Shown here: one piece after another, positions 44,416-57,300 of the stretch
How the letters are laid out: every line of letters starts with the position of its first letter
How positions within the stretch are numbered: the first letter of the stretch is position 1
Source of the DNA: Saxidomus purpurata
Lineage: Eukaryota > Mollusca > Bivalvia > Venerida > Veneridae
Direction: 5' to 3'
DNA: 64,000 nt
Assembly (NCBI GenBank): GCA_022818135.1
Contig: JAFMSR010000015.1
Location: 24,460,127 to 24,524,126 of the forward strand
Program-made: the position numbers and the translations under genes
Notes under the pieces: model-generated
What the model was told of the DNA's origin: nothing
The model's input: the letters and a program-made list of their open reading frames with translations, nothing else
The model's database searches: none

Positions 44416-45378
44416 ACACTTCCTATTATGATATTATAATTTTATTAGTCAACATTCCTGGCACAGAATATGACTGATAATTTACCATAGGATATACAAA
44501 CTTGGATTGGAAACTCTCATATTCTTACTCAAATCATTGGTACTTGGTCGTATGTACAACCTTCTGTGATCTCCCACTATCCCGTGTGATCTGTCTGACA
44601 GATAAAGTTATAACCAACATGAATATTATCAGATTATAGCATGTGCTTACCAAACAGCCTGCAACTTTCAAGCAATATACTCTTTAAAAATTCACTGTGT
44701 TTTCTTGTGTATAAGATTAAAGCAGGGATCTTAGATACAGGGATGTGATACAAAGTGAAATCCTACTATAAGTCGCTACTGTTGACGTTTCCTAAGGGAT
44801 TTGAACTGTACCTTCAACACCATTTTATGTTAGTAATCAGAGAAAGGCTGACTTAGGCTGATAGATTTCTTCACTCCAGTTTAAGTCATTTATAAAAAAA
44901 AAAAAAAGACTTCACAGAATACATAAAGGGTTAATAACTTGACAGAGTGATTACATCAGTCTGTTTCTCGCAAGATTTTATGAAAAAATGTCGTTCAAGT
45001 GTAGTGTTTGTAACAAAGAGAATGAACCGAAGTGTGAAAATGGTTGAGCCTTGACATGGCTTTACTTTCGTAATGAGTATTCCATTATACATGTATTTAG
45101 ATAACACATTTTTAAAGATATCCAAGGAAAATGATTTTCAGTGTCTAATAAAACCATTTCGTTGTTTAAAAAATAAATAATAAGCATGTTAGAAACTCAT
45201 TAGAATGACCGATGTATTTGCATGGCAGCCATATTTACCAATTTTATGTAATTTTGGAATCCATACTAAAATATGATTTAATGCTTAAATTAATCACTTT
45301 TGATTATGAAACTGTGGCATCTTTTCTCTGTATACTTTTCTCTAACTATAAAAATATTTTTCAGGAACTAGAAGCAGG

Positions 45379-48300
45379 ATGACCACAGCAGCCAGACCAA
45401 CATTTGAGCCCGCGAGGGGCGGGAAAGGCAAGGGGGAAGGTGGAGATCTCAGTGCTATGTCAAAACAGTATTCTAGCAGAGACCTACCGGCACATACACG
45501 TCTGAAGTACAGGTAAAGGATTTGACTTTTTAGCTTGACTGTTTAATGAAAAGTGTGAGTTCTTCTACTCACATTAGTATGGGTGCCAGCATCACATCTT
45601 GGTTCAAATACAAGCTGGATCACTGTTGGTGTCTTTGGGCAAAGACACTGATACCACATGTGTCTTAGTCTACGCAGGTGTAAAACCCAAAACTGATACC
45701 AACATTGGGTTTAATTTTGCACATATCTTCTGGGTCAACAAATTCATAGCATCAAGTCATATACCGTTTTGCATGAATTGTTTCCAAATTATGCCACATT
45801 GCTCTCTCTAGAACTAAAGCAGATAATGAGTTGAAACTTCACATAAATATTTCATGGGAATATTAAGAAAGCTTACAGAAACAAGTCCCATATTTCTCAT
45901 CTGTATTTGTGCTTAATAAGGCAGTTTTTCTTGTACGCTTGGTGCTTGGTAAGGCAGTTTCCATTAACACTTGGTGCTTGATAAGGCAGGTTTCCATTAA
46001 CGCTTGGTGCTTGATAAGGCAGTTTTCCATTAACACTAGGTGCTGGATAAGGCAGTTTTCCTTTAACCCTTGGTGCTGGATAAGGCAGTTTTCCATTAAT
46101 GCTTGGTGCTGGATGAGGCAATTTTCCATTAACACAAGGTGCTAGTCCAAGAGATAACCCACTTTTATTTACTTTTTTGAGCACGGGAAAACAATTTATA
46201 TCATTACTTTCCTCAATATATGTACTTTTTGGAAACACCAATTTTTAGCTCACCTGAGCTGGCTCAGGGTGAGCTATTAGGATTGATGAATGTCCGTCGT
46301 CCGTCCACACTTAGTTTTTATGCCCCCACAAAGTGGGGTGCATATAGCGTTGCACTTGTCCGTCCGTCAGTCCGTCCGTCCGTCCGTACGTCCCGAAATC
46401 TTGTGAACGCAACTCCTCTTAAACCGGATGGCAGATTTTGCTTAAACTTCCAGGGATGAACAACCTTAATGTGTAGATGGTAGTAAAGGAAGGAATTTTC
46501 GCGGCGACCAAATTTAACAGAATTATGGCCCTTTGTTGATTTTTTCACTATATACCATATAGAAATTTTGTGAAAGCAACTCCTCTTAAACCGGATGGCA
46601 GATTTTGCTTAAACTTCCAGTGATGAACAACCTTAATGTGTAGATGGAAGTAAAGGAAGGAATTTTTGCGGCGACCAAATTTAACAGAATTATGGCCCTT
46701 TGTTGATTTTTTCACTATATACCATATAGAAATTTTGTGAAAGCAACTCCTCTTAAACCGGATGGCAGATTTTGCTTAAACTTCCAGGGATGAACAACCT
46801 TAATGTGTAGATGGTAGTAAAGAAAGGAATTTTTGCTGCGACCAAATTTAACAGAATTATGGCCCTTTGTTGATTTTTTCACTATATACTATGTAGAAAT
46901 TTTGTGAACGCAACTCCTCTTAAACCGGATGGCAGATTTTGCTTAAACTTCCAGGGATGAACAACCTTAATGTGTAGATGGCAGTAAAGGAAGGAATTTT
47001 TGCTGCGGCCAAATTTAACAGAATTATGGCCCTTTGTTGATTTTTTCACTATATACCATATAGAAATTTTGTGAACGCAACTCCTCTTAAACTGGTTGGC
47101 AGATTTTGCTTAAACTTCCAGGGATGAACAACCTTAATGTGTAGATGGTAGTAAAGGAAGGAATTTTTGTTGCGACCAAATTTAACAGAATTATGGCCCT
47201 TTGTTAAGTTTTTCACTATATACCATATAGAAATATTGTGAACGCAACTCCTCTTAAACCGGATGGCAGATTTTGCTTAAACTTCCAGGGATGAACAGCT
47301 TTAATGTGTAGATGGTAGTAAAGGAAGAAATTTTTGTTGCGACCAAATTTAACAGAATTATGGCCCTTTGTTGATTTTTTCACTATATACCATATAAATT
47401 TGTTGCGACCAAATTTAACAGAATTATGGCCCTTTGTTGATTTCTCACTATATACCATATAAATAATTGAACATATAAATTTTACATTTGTAATTTAATT
47501 TAACATGTACATAAGGTTACCTGTAGATCATTTTAGGTATATGTACAGAAATGAAACAGTGGAATGAAAAAGTTCCACATAAAAATCTTACATACAGATA
47601 TGCTTGCTCTTGTTTATGAGCACATCTGCACAGTGGGGGCATCCGTGTCCTTTGGACACAATTCTAGTTTAACACTCTAGTGGTCACATTTTTGCCTCAA
47701 TTGTCACGAAACTTGGTCAGGATGTTTGTCCCAGTAATTACTCGGACGAGTTCGAATATGGGTCATCTCAGATGAAAAACTAGGGTCACATGACCCAAAA
47801 ATAGAAAAATCTTTTTAAGGCTCTAGAGGCTACTGTTTCAGTCCAAATATCCTGGCAATTTGTCAGAAAGGTTGTTTGGTTGATTTCTAGCCCAAGTTCG
47901 AATATGGGTCATCTGGGGTCAAAAACTAGGTCACACAGCCCAAATATGGAAAAACCTTGTTAACACTCTAGAGGTAACATTTTCAGCCCAAATATCCTGG
48001 AAATTTGTTGGAAAGGTTGTTTTGATGATTTCTAGCTCAAGTTCGAATATGGGTCATCTGGGGTCAAAAACTAGGTCACAGAGCCCAAATGTGGAAAAAC
48101 CTTGTTAACACTCTAGATGTTACATTTTCAGCCCAGATATCCTGGAAATTTGTCAGAAAGGTTGTTTCGATGATTTCTAGCTCAAGTTTTAATATGGGTC
48201 ATCTGGGGTCAAAAACTAGGTCACAGAGCCCAAATATGGAAAAACCTTGTTAATACACTAGAGGTAACATTTTCAGCCCAAATATCCTGGAAATTTGTCA

Positions 48301-51300
48301 GAAAGGTTGTTTCTATGATTTCTAGCTCTAAGTTCGAATATGGGTCATCTTGGGTCAAAAACTAGGTCACAGAGCCCAAATATGGAAAAACCTTGTTAAC
48401 ACTCTAGAGGTAACATTTTCAGCCCAAATATCCTGGAAAGTTGTCAGAAAGGTTGTTTCGATGATTTCTAGCAACTTTGTTAAAAGCAGTTGTACTCGGG
48501 TGAGCGATAAAGGGCCATCATGGCCCTCTTGTTTTATATACCCTTTAAAAAATCTTCTTCTCTGAAACAACACGGCCTGGAGCTTAGATATTTAGCATGT
48601 AACATTTCCTACCAGAACTCTGAAGTTTGTTCAAATTATACCCCTGTGGTCAATATTGGCCCTGCCGAGGGGGTCAATTGTTTTACAAAGACGTATATAG
48701 GAAAACCTATTTGGTATGTAACATTTTCTAGTGGTCTTCAAGTATCTTTTACCATCAGCATGCTGAGAAATTTCATGTAGTTTCATTTTTGGATGGGGTT
48801 CGAATTAAATGAGTGTTGTTTCAAATCTGAAAGACTTACTGGCCCTACTTGCTCATATTATGTTTCTTACTAGATGGTCATACAAATTGGTTACAAAAAT
48901 TGACAAATTTACAATTCACAGGTCTGGCTAGTGAAATTTGACACCATTTTGCTATTTTATCACAATTTTGACTATATACATTAGTTGCCATGGCATCCAT
49001 TTCATGAATGTCATGTTAAATCATTAAATAAGCTGAAAATATTTGTATCTGAAAAACAGAAGTGAATTTAATTAAATATATATTAAAAGAAAACATTTTA
49101 GCTCAGTATCTGTTACCGTATTAAAGCGTGCTAAAAACATTTGTGAAGTTTTATTGGTGGGTGGGGTTTGAAATAAATGTGTGTTGTTTCAAATCTGAAA
49201 GACTTACTGGCCAAACTTGCTCATATTATGTTTCTTACTAAATGGTCAGACATATAGTTACAAAAAATGAGAAATTTACTAAAACACAAAAATTCTACAA
49301 GAGTTGAAACCTTAAGAATTGCAAAAAAACAGTGAAAAAATGGCCCTTTTTTCACTGTTTTTCAGTAAAAACAACCAAAAATGTACAAAAAATATGTATT
49401 TTACAAACACAAAAGTGAAATTTAGTTTCTTGTTATACAAAACGCAAAAGTATAGAAACATATCAAGGTTTTGATTACTGTTATTGCCTTGAATTACTTA
49501 AAAGCGTAATTTTCATTAAAAATGTCCGCCATCATGGCCGCCATCTTGATTTTTAGGGCGTTGCCCCGGGTATGGGCAAAAAAAGTAATGATATAAATTG
49601 TTTTCACATGCTCAAAAAAGTAAATAAAAGTGGATTTTGGTTATCTCTTGGACCATGCTGGATAAGACTGTTTCCCATTAATGCTTGGTGCTTGATAAGG
49701 CAATTTCTGTTAACACTAGGGACTAGATTAACACTAGGTGCTTTATAAGATAGTTTTCCATTAACACTAGGTGCTTGATAACAAAGGTTTTACTGTACAT
49801 TGTATTCCAGCAAACAAAGCTGTTGTTACAGTAGTGACGATGATTGTTGATGTACAACTTGTGTATTACGTTCTTGAACTATATGTATTTCAGACAAGAT
49901 GGTCAGGGAACATCAGATGATTTGAGAGGGAGAGATTTCAGACGTGATCTGGAGGACAGGGAGAGAGTTAACAGAGAAAAACGTGACAGAAATAGAGGTA
50001 TGTGTGATATTGTTTGCTGCAAATCTTTGAGAATGCTATGGACCACTGTTATGAAAAGTTTAATTTCAGCAGCTCAGAATTTGAAACTCCATTGACTAAG
50101 TTTTTTGTTGCTAGTACCATACATGTACCTGTGAACCCTACCGTTTCTTGCGGTATACTATCGGAATTCAAAGAGAAAAATAATCTCCCACCTGGAGGTA
50201 CCATTCTACTGTAAATAAGCAATTATGATCAAATTGACCTTTAACCCAGAATGTAAACAAATTATTGACTGGTTTTCCAATTTGTGCAGACCGATTTATC
50301 AATATCTCCGCTAAATCGAATACCAGTGTGCTTCCATGTACCACCTGTTTTGTTAATTGCATTTTGTCTGTGTCAGTTTTTCACACATTTTATGATGGGG
50401 ATTAAATTGTTAATTGGTGGTGGTACCCATCAGGGCTCATTACATAATGGATTATGGTTATTAAGGTAGTAAATCCTAGTCCATAAAATTAATTAATCAT
50501 AGGATGTAAACAGATCGGACAAAAGGTACAAAACAAGGCTGGAAAAAAAGATGGTATAACTATTACCTGGCAATATTTCTAGATCGATTTTCATTTTGTA
50601 TTCACACTATAATTCATGATTACCAAGATACTATTTTAGATATATTTTTATTTCTATATGCATATTTTAAAATCTTACGCATATTTAAAAATCTTACTTT
50701 CACTTTACAGATAATTATATAGTGAACAGAAAGTGAAAGTAGATTTAAAAATGCTATGATTTAAAACAGTTGCTTAAAGCAGCTTTTCAATGTCATTTGT
50801 GACTTTATTAGCTTGAAGCACATGCACACATTAAAATCTCCTGCAAAAATTACTAATTTCCCTCATTTTTTTGACAAATCTCCCTCATTTCTATCAAAAA
50901 TGGTTCACAGGTATGTACATGTAGTATGTTACAGTATCTTATCTTAAGTCTGTAAGCATCTTTATTTCTTACATTGCAATTGTCATCGGATATGGAGTGG
51001 TACATTGGTTTGCATGACAAGCAGATCATACTAGATGACCCCTATTAAATTTGAGGTCACCAGGTCAAAGGTAAAGGTCATAGTGACCTTTAACAGAAAT
51101 AACCACATCTCATCAATATGTAGATAATGCTTTGGCCGTGTGTCCTCAAAGTTGGTAGGTTGGTTGGTCACGACAAGTAGATGATCTTTATTCATTTTGA
51201 GGTAGGTAGGTCATGGTCACAGAGAACTCAATTGCAAAACAACTTAATAATTGGCTAGGAAGGCATACATGTTTTACAAACATATCTCTTTTCACCATTG

Positions 51301-54300
51301 ATCCTGTGTATATCAAATTTATTGTACAGATTCTGGCAGTAAGCGACCAAGACTTGAACAGATTCCAGCAGCAAACTTAGATGCTGATGATCCCTTAGAT
51401 GATGATGTAAGTAAATTGACACTTATCAGATTAGAAGGTATTTTCTGGTAGGACTGTAGCTAGAGATGAGTGTATATTGAAGGTACACATCATTTGAATT
51501 AAAGGGTACCGGAAGTCAGAAAACTCGAAAGCGAAATTCAAACGAGTCTGTCATTTTATTTCATTTCCAAAAATGCGTTTGAATGTTGTCAACTGCGTTT
51601 TAATGATTTATTCAATTTTTCATTGAAATTGCGTGATTCCATCTGGTTTAAGGACGCCGCCATTGATAGCTGTAAAGCCTTATTGCGCCTGCGCCAAGTA
51701 ACCAGATGTGACGTAACACTGCGCTGTCTAAATTACGGAAGTACATCGATGTCTTTCACGCACCTGCTAACTGGATGTCGGCCGTTTTGAGGCAAATCAT
51801 TTCATATAATACACTGTACATGTTTACTTATTACAATGTCTTAGCGATGTTTATGTCAGGTTTTTCTTGAAAAAAATATCTTGAAAATGATTGTTTAATG
51901 ACGTTCGGTGAAATATCATGCATGACAAGACAGAATGCATTTTACATTCGGCCTTTGTGAAATGATCTATATATTAATCATTTTCTTTAAGTTTCTAATA
52001 TTACGATTAAGAATTTCAATGCTTCACACTTATGCCATCTTGATATAGATTTTCATAAGTGCACAACTTTTCTCGTATAACTAAATCACGCCGAAACACA
52101 TCATTTTACAAGAATGTTAGGTTGAAACTACTGTTACGCAACGTATATTATTACAGGACCATATGCTATTATTTAAGACACAGATTTGTTTTTATGCCCC
52201 CGAAGGGTGGCATATTAAAATCGCACCGCGTCCGTCTGACCGTCTGTCCGTCCGTCCGTCTGTCCGTCCGTCCGTGCGTCCCCACTTACAAATTCGTGTC
52301 CGGACTGTAACTTTGTCATGCATTGAAGGATTTCAAAATAACTTGACACACATGTCTAGCACATCAAGACGACGTGTCGCGTGCAAGACCCACATCCCTA
52401 CCTCAAAGGTGAAGGTCACACTTGGAGTATGAAGGTTATGGAATCCTCTATATATGCACACATTCGTGTCCGGACTGTAACTTTGTCATGCATTGAAGGA
52501 TTTTAAAATAACTAGGCACACATGTCTAGCACATCAAGACGACGTGTCGCGTGCAAGACCCACGTCCCTAGCTCAAAGGTCAAGGTCATACTTAGAGTTT
52601 GAAGGTAATGGATTCCTGCATATATGCACACATTCGTGTCCGGACTGTAACTTTGTCATGCATTGAAGGATTTTAAAATAACTTGGCACAAATGTCTAGC
52701 ACATCAAGACGACGTGTCGCGTGCATGACCCACATCCCTACCACAAAGGTCAAGGTCACACTTAGAGTTTATAGGTAATGGAATCCTGTATATATGCATA
52801 CATTTGTGTCCGGACTATAACTTTATTATGCTTTGAAGGATTTTAAAATAACTGTGCACAAATGTCTAGCACATCAAGAGGATGTGTCGCGTGCAAGACC
52901 CAAGTCCCTACCTCAAAGGTCAAGGTCACACTTAGTGTTTAAAGTAATGGAATACTGTATGCATGATTACTCTGTCATGCATGGAAGGATTTTAAAATTA
53001 CATAGCACATTTATTGAGCACATGGAGAGGACACAGACTGTGAGGCACCTCTTTCGGGGGCATTCGTCACTTGGGAGGGACAGCTCTTGTTTAGATCTAG
53101 ATTCTAGTCTATATAAAGGGCTGGCATTTATGTTCAAAATAATTTCAAAACATCATGTTGTTACAGTAAATGTGAAAAAGATAATGTAGAAGATACTTAC
53201 ACGTTGCGGAACACTGAAAGCTGATATCTTCCTTAAATTCCTTAAAATTAAATTTTCGCTTTCAATAAAATCAAAACACAAACAATATCTCATTTTGACA
53301 ACGTTGCCATGGAAAATAATTAGCGTGGTTCTAACCATTGAAGGAACTTGATTGGATATAGCCCAAGGGCATATTTCACAACAAAAGATGCGATATGGTT
53401 TGTTGTTAATTGGCGATCCCCTGTCAACAACTAACTGGTCACACATTATTGCATATTGCACACTGGTCAATTGCATTTGATAATTACACAACAAAATGCA
53501 GAGTGCCAACTTTAAATTATGCAACATTTTTGGATGTGCACGATCAAGGTAATTTACCTATGAATATATCACTGTGATTAAAACTAACCATATATTTAAT
53601 GAATGATAGGCCGATATAAAGTTTATACATAAACATTATTTGTCACTAACCTTCAAGTAACATTATAATGTATGATCAAGTTTGCATAAAATATTATTTA
53701 GTCATCTAAACATAAATATACCTTAGTAAAAAACATACGAAATGGAAGTTTCCAGCACCCCTACAAATGTTTAGAAAATATATCATTTTTCCTGTTGATG
53801 ACAAAAATTGTGTACTTTGATGAAACGTTTTTCTATGCAAAGGCGTACCCGGATAAAAATGAAGTATACGCACAGTTGTGCTAGGGGGTTCCCCCGGAAA
53901 AAAATGAAATCTAACATTGCATCTGGTGCATTCTAGGGGCACTTTTAGCACGTACAGAAAACACAAACAAGATATAACCACATGTAAATTTATTGCATCA
54001 CATGTATCAAAATTGACTCGGTACAACTTGAAAAAGAGAACAATAAATATCAATATGAAGCGACAACATATAAAGATTTTAACACGATCATCTATATTTT
54101 GTCCCCAAGTAACAAAGAGGGATCTGGGATGTATTTAGATCGCATAATTTCCTCTAAGAGAATGCAGTTCTTCCTCCATGTACTCTGGTTCAAAATTATA
54201 CGGTACAAGTCCGTGATCATCAATTATAAAATATGTGTTTTACTTGCAAATGCTGCACAAATACTTTTGACGTAAATTGAAATTAATCTTCGCACTTTGT

Positions 54301-57300
54301 CTCATTTGTTTATAAGTAACGGGTGAGAATTGCGCTGCAGTTATCGGTCCCTAAAAAATCTAATAATGTGGGATCAAAAGGAATTTGTCGTGAAAACTGT
54401 GAAAGGCCATCAATGGTAAAGAAGCTCGTAAAGTCGTAATAGATAATTAAAGTTTTTTTTTGTTATGGATCAAAGGAAAATTTCAATAATACTATCAGCA
54501 ATCAAAAGAAAAAGGTAACGGTCGCTGGTCTCGGAAACTGATCAGTGCAGTGTGACGTCACACATAGTGGGTCACGTGACTCTATAAAGCAAATATGGCG
54601 TATTACAGTGAGCGACCGACCGGCTAAAATTGACGTTTTAAATCAAGTATATCAAAATAAATATCGCATTAATATTGATTGCAAATAAGCGATTCTGTAT
54701 TAAATTGTACGGACTACATGGGAATAAATTTTTTTTTGACTTTCGGTTCCCTTTAAGGTTCAGTCCGATACTCTCAACTGGAATATGTTTGAGCCTTATT
54801 TTGTCAACGGATAATTAATTATAACCGGCAATACAAAGACCCTACATTTGAATAGCTCATTGATCTGGAAATGAAATAGAAAACCTGATTTGAAGGAAAC
54901 ACTTCATTAATGATGTTAAATTAGTGTCAATGTTTGAACATTGCTTAGACTTAAAATAAGCTTTTCTGTTTAAAAAAAATGAAGTTTTGTTAAAAATTAT
55001 GCTTCTACAAAACTGCTTTTATGGTAAAAAAACAACTCCCGTTTTCACCTGAAACATTTGTTGCTAAAAAAAGATAATGTTTGAAAATTGTTTGGACATG
55101 CATTACGAAATTTTTTGCTTAAATCTTTAGTACCTTGCAAAATAAATATAACTTTGGTAAAAACTAATTTTTAGCTCGACTTTTCTATGAAAAGGGGAGC
55201 TATCCTACTCGCGTTGGCGTCACACCTTGGTTAAGTTTTTCGTACCACCCCACTTTATTTCAAAAGTATTAGAGGTATGGCTTTGAAACTTACCATACTT
55301 GTTTACCATCATAACCTCCATCTACAGACAAGAGTACATAACTCTGTCAAGGTTTTTGACAGAATTATGGCCCTTTTTAGCTCGACTTTTCTATGAAAAG
55401 GGGAGCTATCCTACTCGCGTCGGCGTTGGCGTCACACCTTGGTTAAGTTTTTCGTACCACCCCACTTTATTTCAAAAGTGTTAGAGGTATGGCTTTGAAA
55501 CTTACCATACTTGTTTACCATCATAACCTCCATCTACAGACAAGAGTACATAACTCTGTCAAGGTTTTTGACAGAATTATGGCCCTTTTTAGCTCGACTT
55601 TTCTATGAAAAGGGGAGCTATCCTACTCGCGTCGGCGTTGGCGTCACACCTTGGTTAAGTTTTTCGTACCACCCCACTTTATTTCAAAAGTATTGGAGGT
55701 ATGGCTTTGAAACTTACCATACTTGTTTACCATCATAACCTCCATCTACAGACAAGAGTACATAACTCTGTCAAGGTTTTTGACAGAATTATGGCCCTTT
55801 TTAGCTCGACTTTTCTATGAAAAGGGGAGCTATACTACTCGCGTTGGCGTCACACCTTGGTTAAGTTTTTCGTACCACCCCACTTTATTTCAAAAGTATT
55901 GGAGGTATGGCTTTGAAACTTACCATACTTGTTTACCATCATAACCTCCATCTACAGACAAGAGTACATAACTCTGTCAAGGTTTTTGGCAGAATTATGG
56001 CCCTTTTTGACTTAGAAAGTGTATTGAGCTTGGTTAAGTTTTTCGTACCACCTCACTTTATTTCAAAACCATTGGAGGTATTGCTTTGAAACTAACCATA
56101 CTTGTTTACCATCATGACCTACATCAACAGACAAGAGTACATAACTCTGTCAAGGTTTTTGACAGAATTATGCCCCTTTTTTACTTAGAAAATACATTGA
56201 ATATGGGTAAAATCCACTTATTGCCTTAACCCTTTGAGATATTGCTTTGAAACTTTGAATGCTTGTTTACATCATTACCCCCATCTGTAGGCAAGAGAAG
56301 GTAACTATGTCAGGGATTTGTACTAAAAATTAAGGCCCTTTATCGACTACGAATCTTGGTAAAGTTTTTCGTACCAGTCCACTTTTTGACTAAACTGTTT
56401 GAGATATTACTTTGGAAGTTGGAATACTTGTTAACCATCATGATCCCAAAACATGGGCAGGAGTAGGTAATTTTGTCAAGGATTTTATGTGAATTATGGC
56501 CGTTTTTGACTTAGAAACTCGGTTAAAATTTTCATTCTTGTCCACTTGTTGACTTAACCATTTGAGATATTACTTTGAAAGTTGGAGTACTTATGTACCA
56601 TCATGAGACCTATCTGTAAGCAAGAGAAGATAACTCTGTGAAAATGTTTCTTGATTTGTACTTAGAAATTCCTAGTTAAAGTCTTGTGTGCCCTTAACTG
56701 TCAAAGTTTTGTTTAATTGGCAAGCACTAAAAAAGTCGAGCACGCTGTCCTACTGACAGCTCTTGTTTGACTTAGAAAGTGTATTGAGCTTGGTTAAGTT
56801 TTTCGTACCACCTCACTTTATTTCAAAACCATTGGAGGTATTGCTTTGAAACTAACCATACTTATTTACCATCATGAACTACATCAACAGACAAGAGTAC
56901 ATAACTCTGTCAAAGTTTTTGACAGAATTATGTCCCTTTTTTACTTAGAAAATACATTGAATATGGGTAAAATCCACTTATTGCCTTAACCCTTTGAGAT
57001 ATTGCTTTGAAACTTTGAATGCTTGTTTACATCATTACCCCCATCTGTAGGCAAGAGAAGGTAACTATGTCAGGGATTTGTACTAAAAATTAAGGCCCTT
57101 TATCGACTTAGAATCTTGGTTAAGTTTTTCGTACCAGTCCACTTTTTGACTAAACTGTTCGAGATATTACTTTGGAAGTTGGAATACTTGTTTACCATCA
57201 TGATCCCAAAACATGGGCAGGAGAAGGTAATTCTGTCAAGGATTTTATATGAATTATGGCCCTTTTTGACTTAGAAACTCAGTTAAAATTTTCATTCTTG

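Larger units (their letters stand above)
46143..49655. mobile_element. 3.5-kb element with about 70-bp inverted ends, inserted in a minisatellite
   Basis: The left end TAGTCCAAGAGATAACC, CACTTTTATTTACTTTTTTG, AGCACGGGAAAACAATTTAT matches the reverse complement of the right end over about 70 bp, apart from a short gap and a few substitutions. TGC is present on both sides (46140-46142 and 49656-49658), a candidate 3-bp target duplication. The flanking minisatellite reads through in register if the element is removed. No transposase frame was found. Inside are a HINE E copy, itself split by a HINE B copy, and a 48785-49280 direct repeat. Superfamily not assigned. Confidence 0.7.

Noticed and set aside
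46220..46548. Open frames with RTDGRTDG or VRPSVRPSV peptides (also at 52163, 59196, 63558 and 63681)
   Set aside because: They are translations of the (GTCC)n microsatellite in HINEs, not proteins.
54540..54640. Promoter-like cluster: GACGTCAC, CACGTGAC, CTATAAAG and an ATGGCG start
   Set aside because: The reading frame stops after nine codons, and the cluster lies in the inverted subterminal part of the TTAA-flanked element, so it is better explained as transposon sequence.
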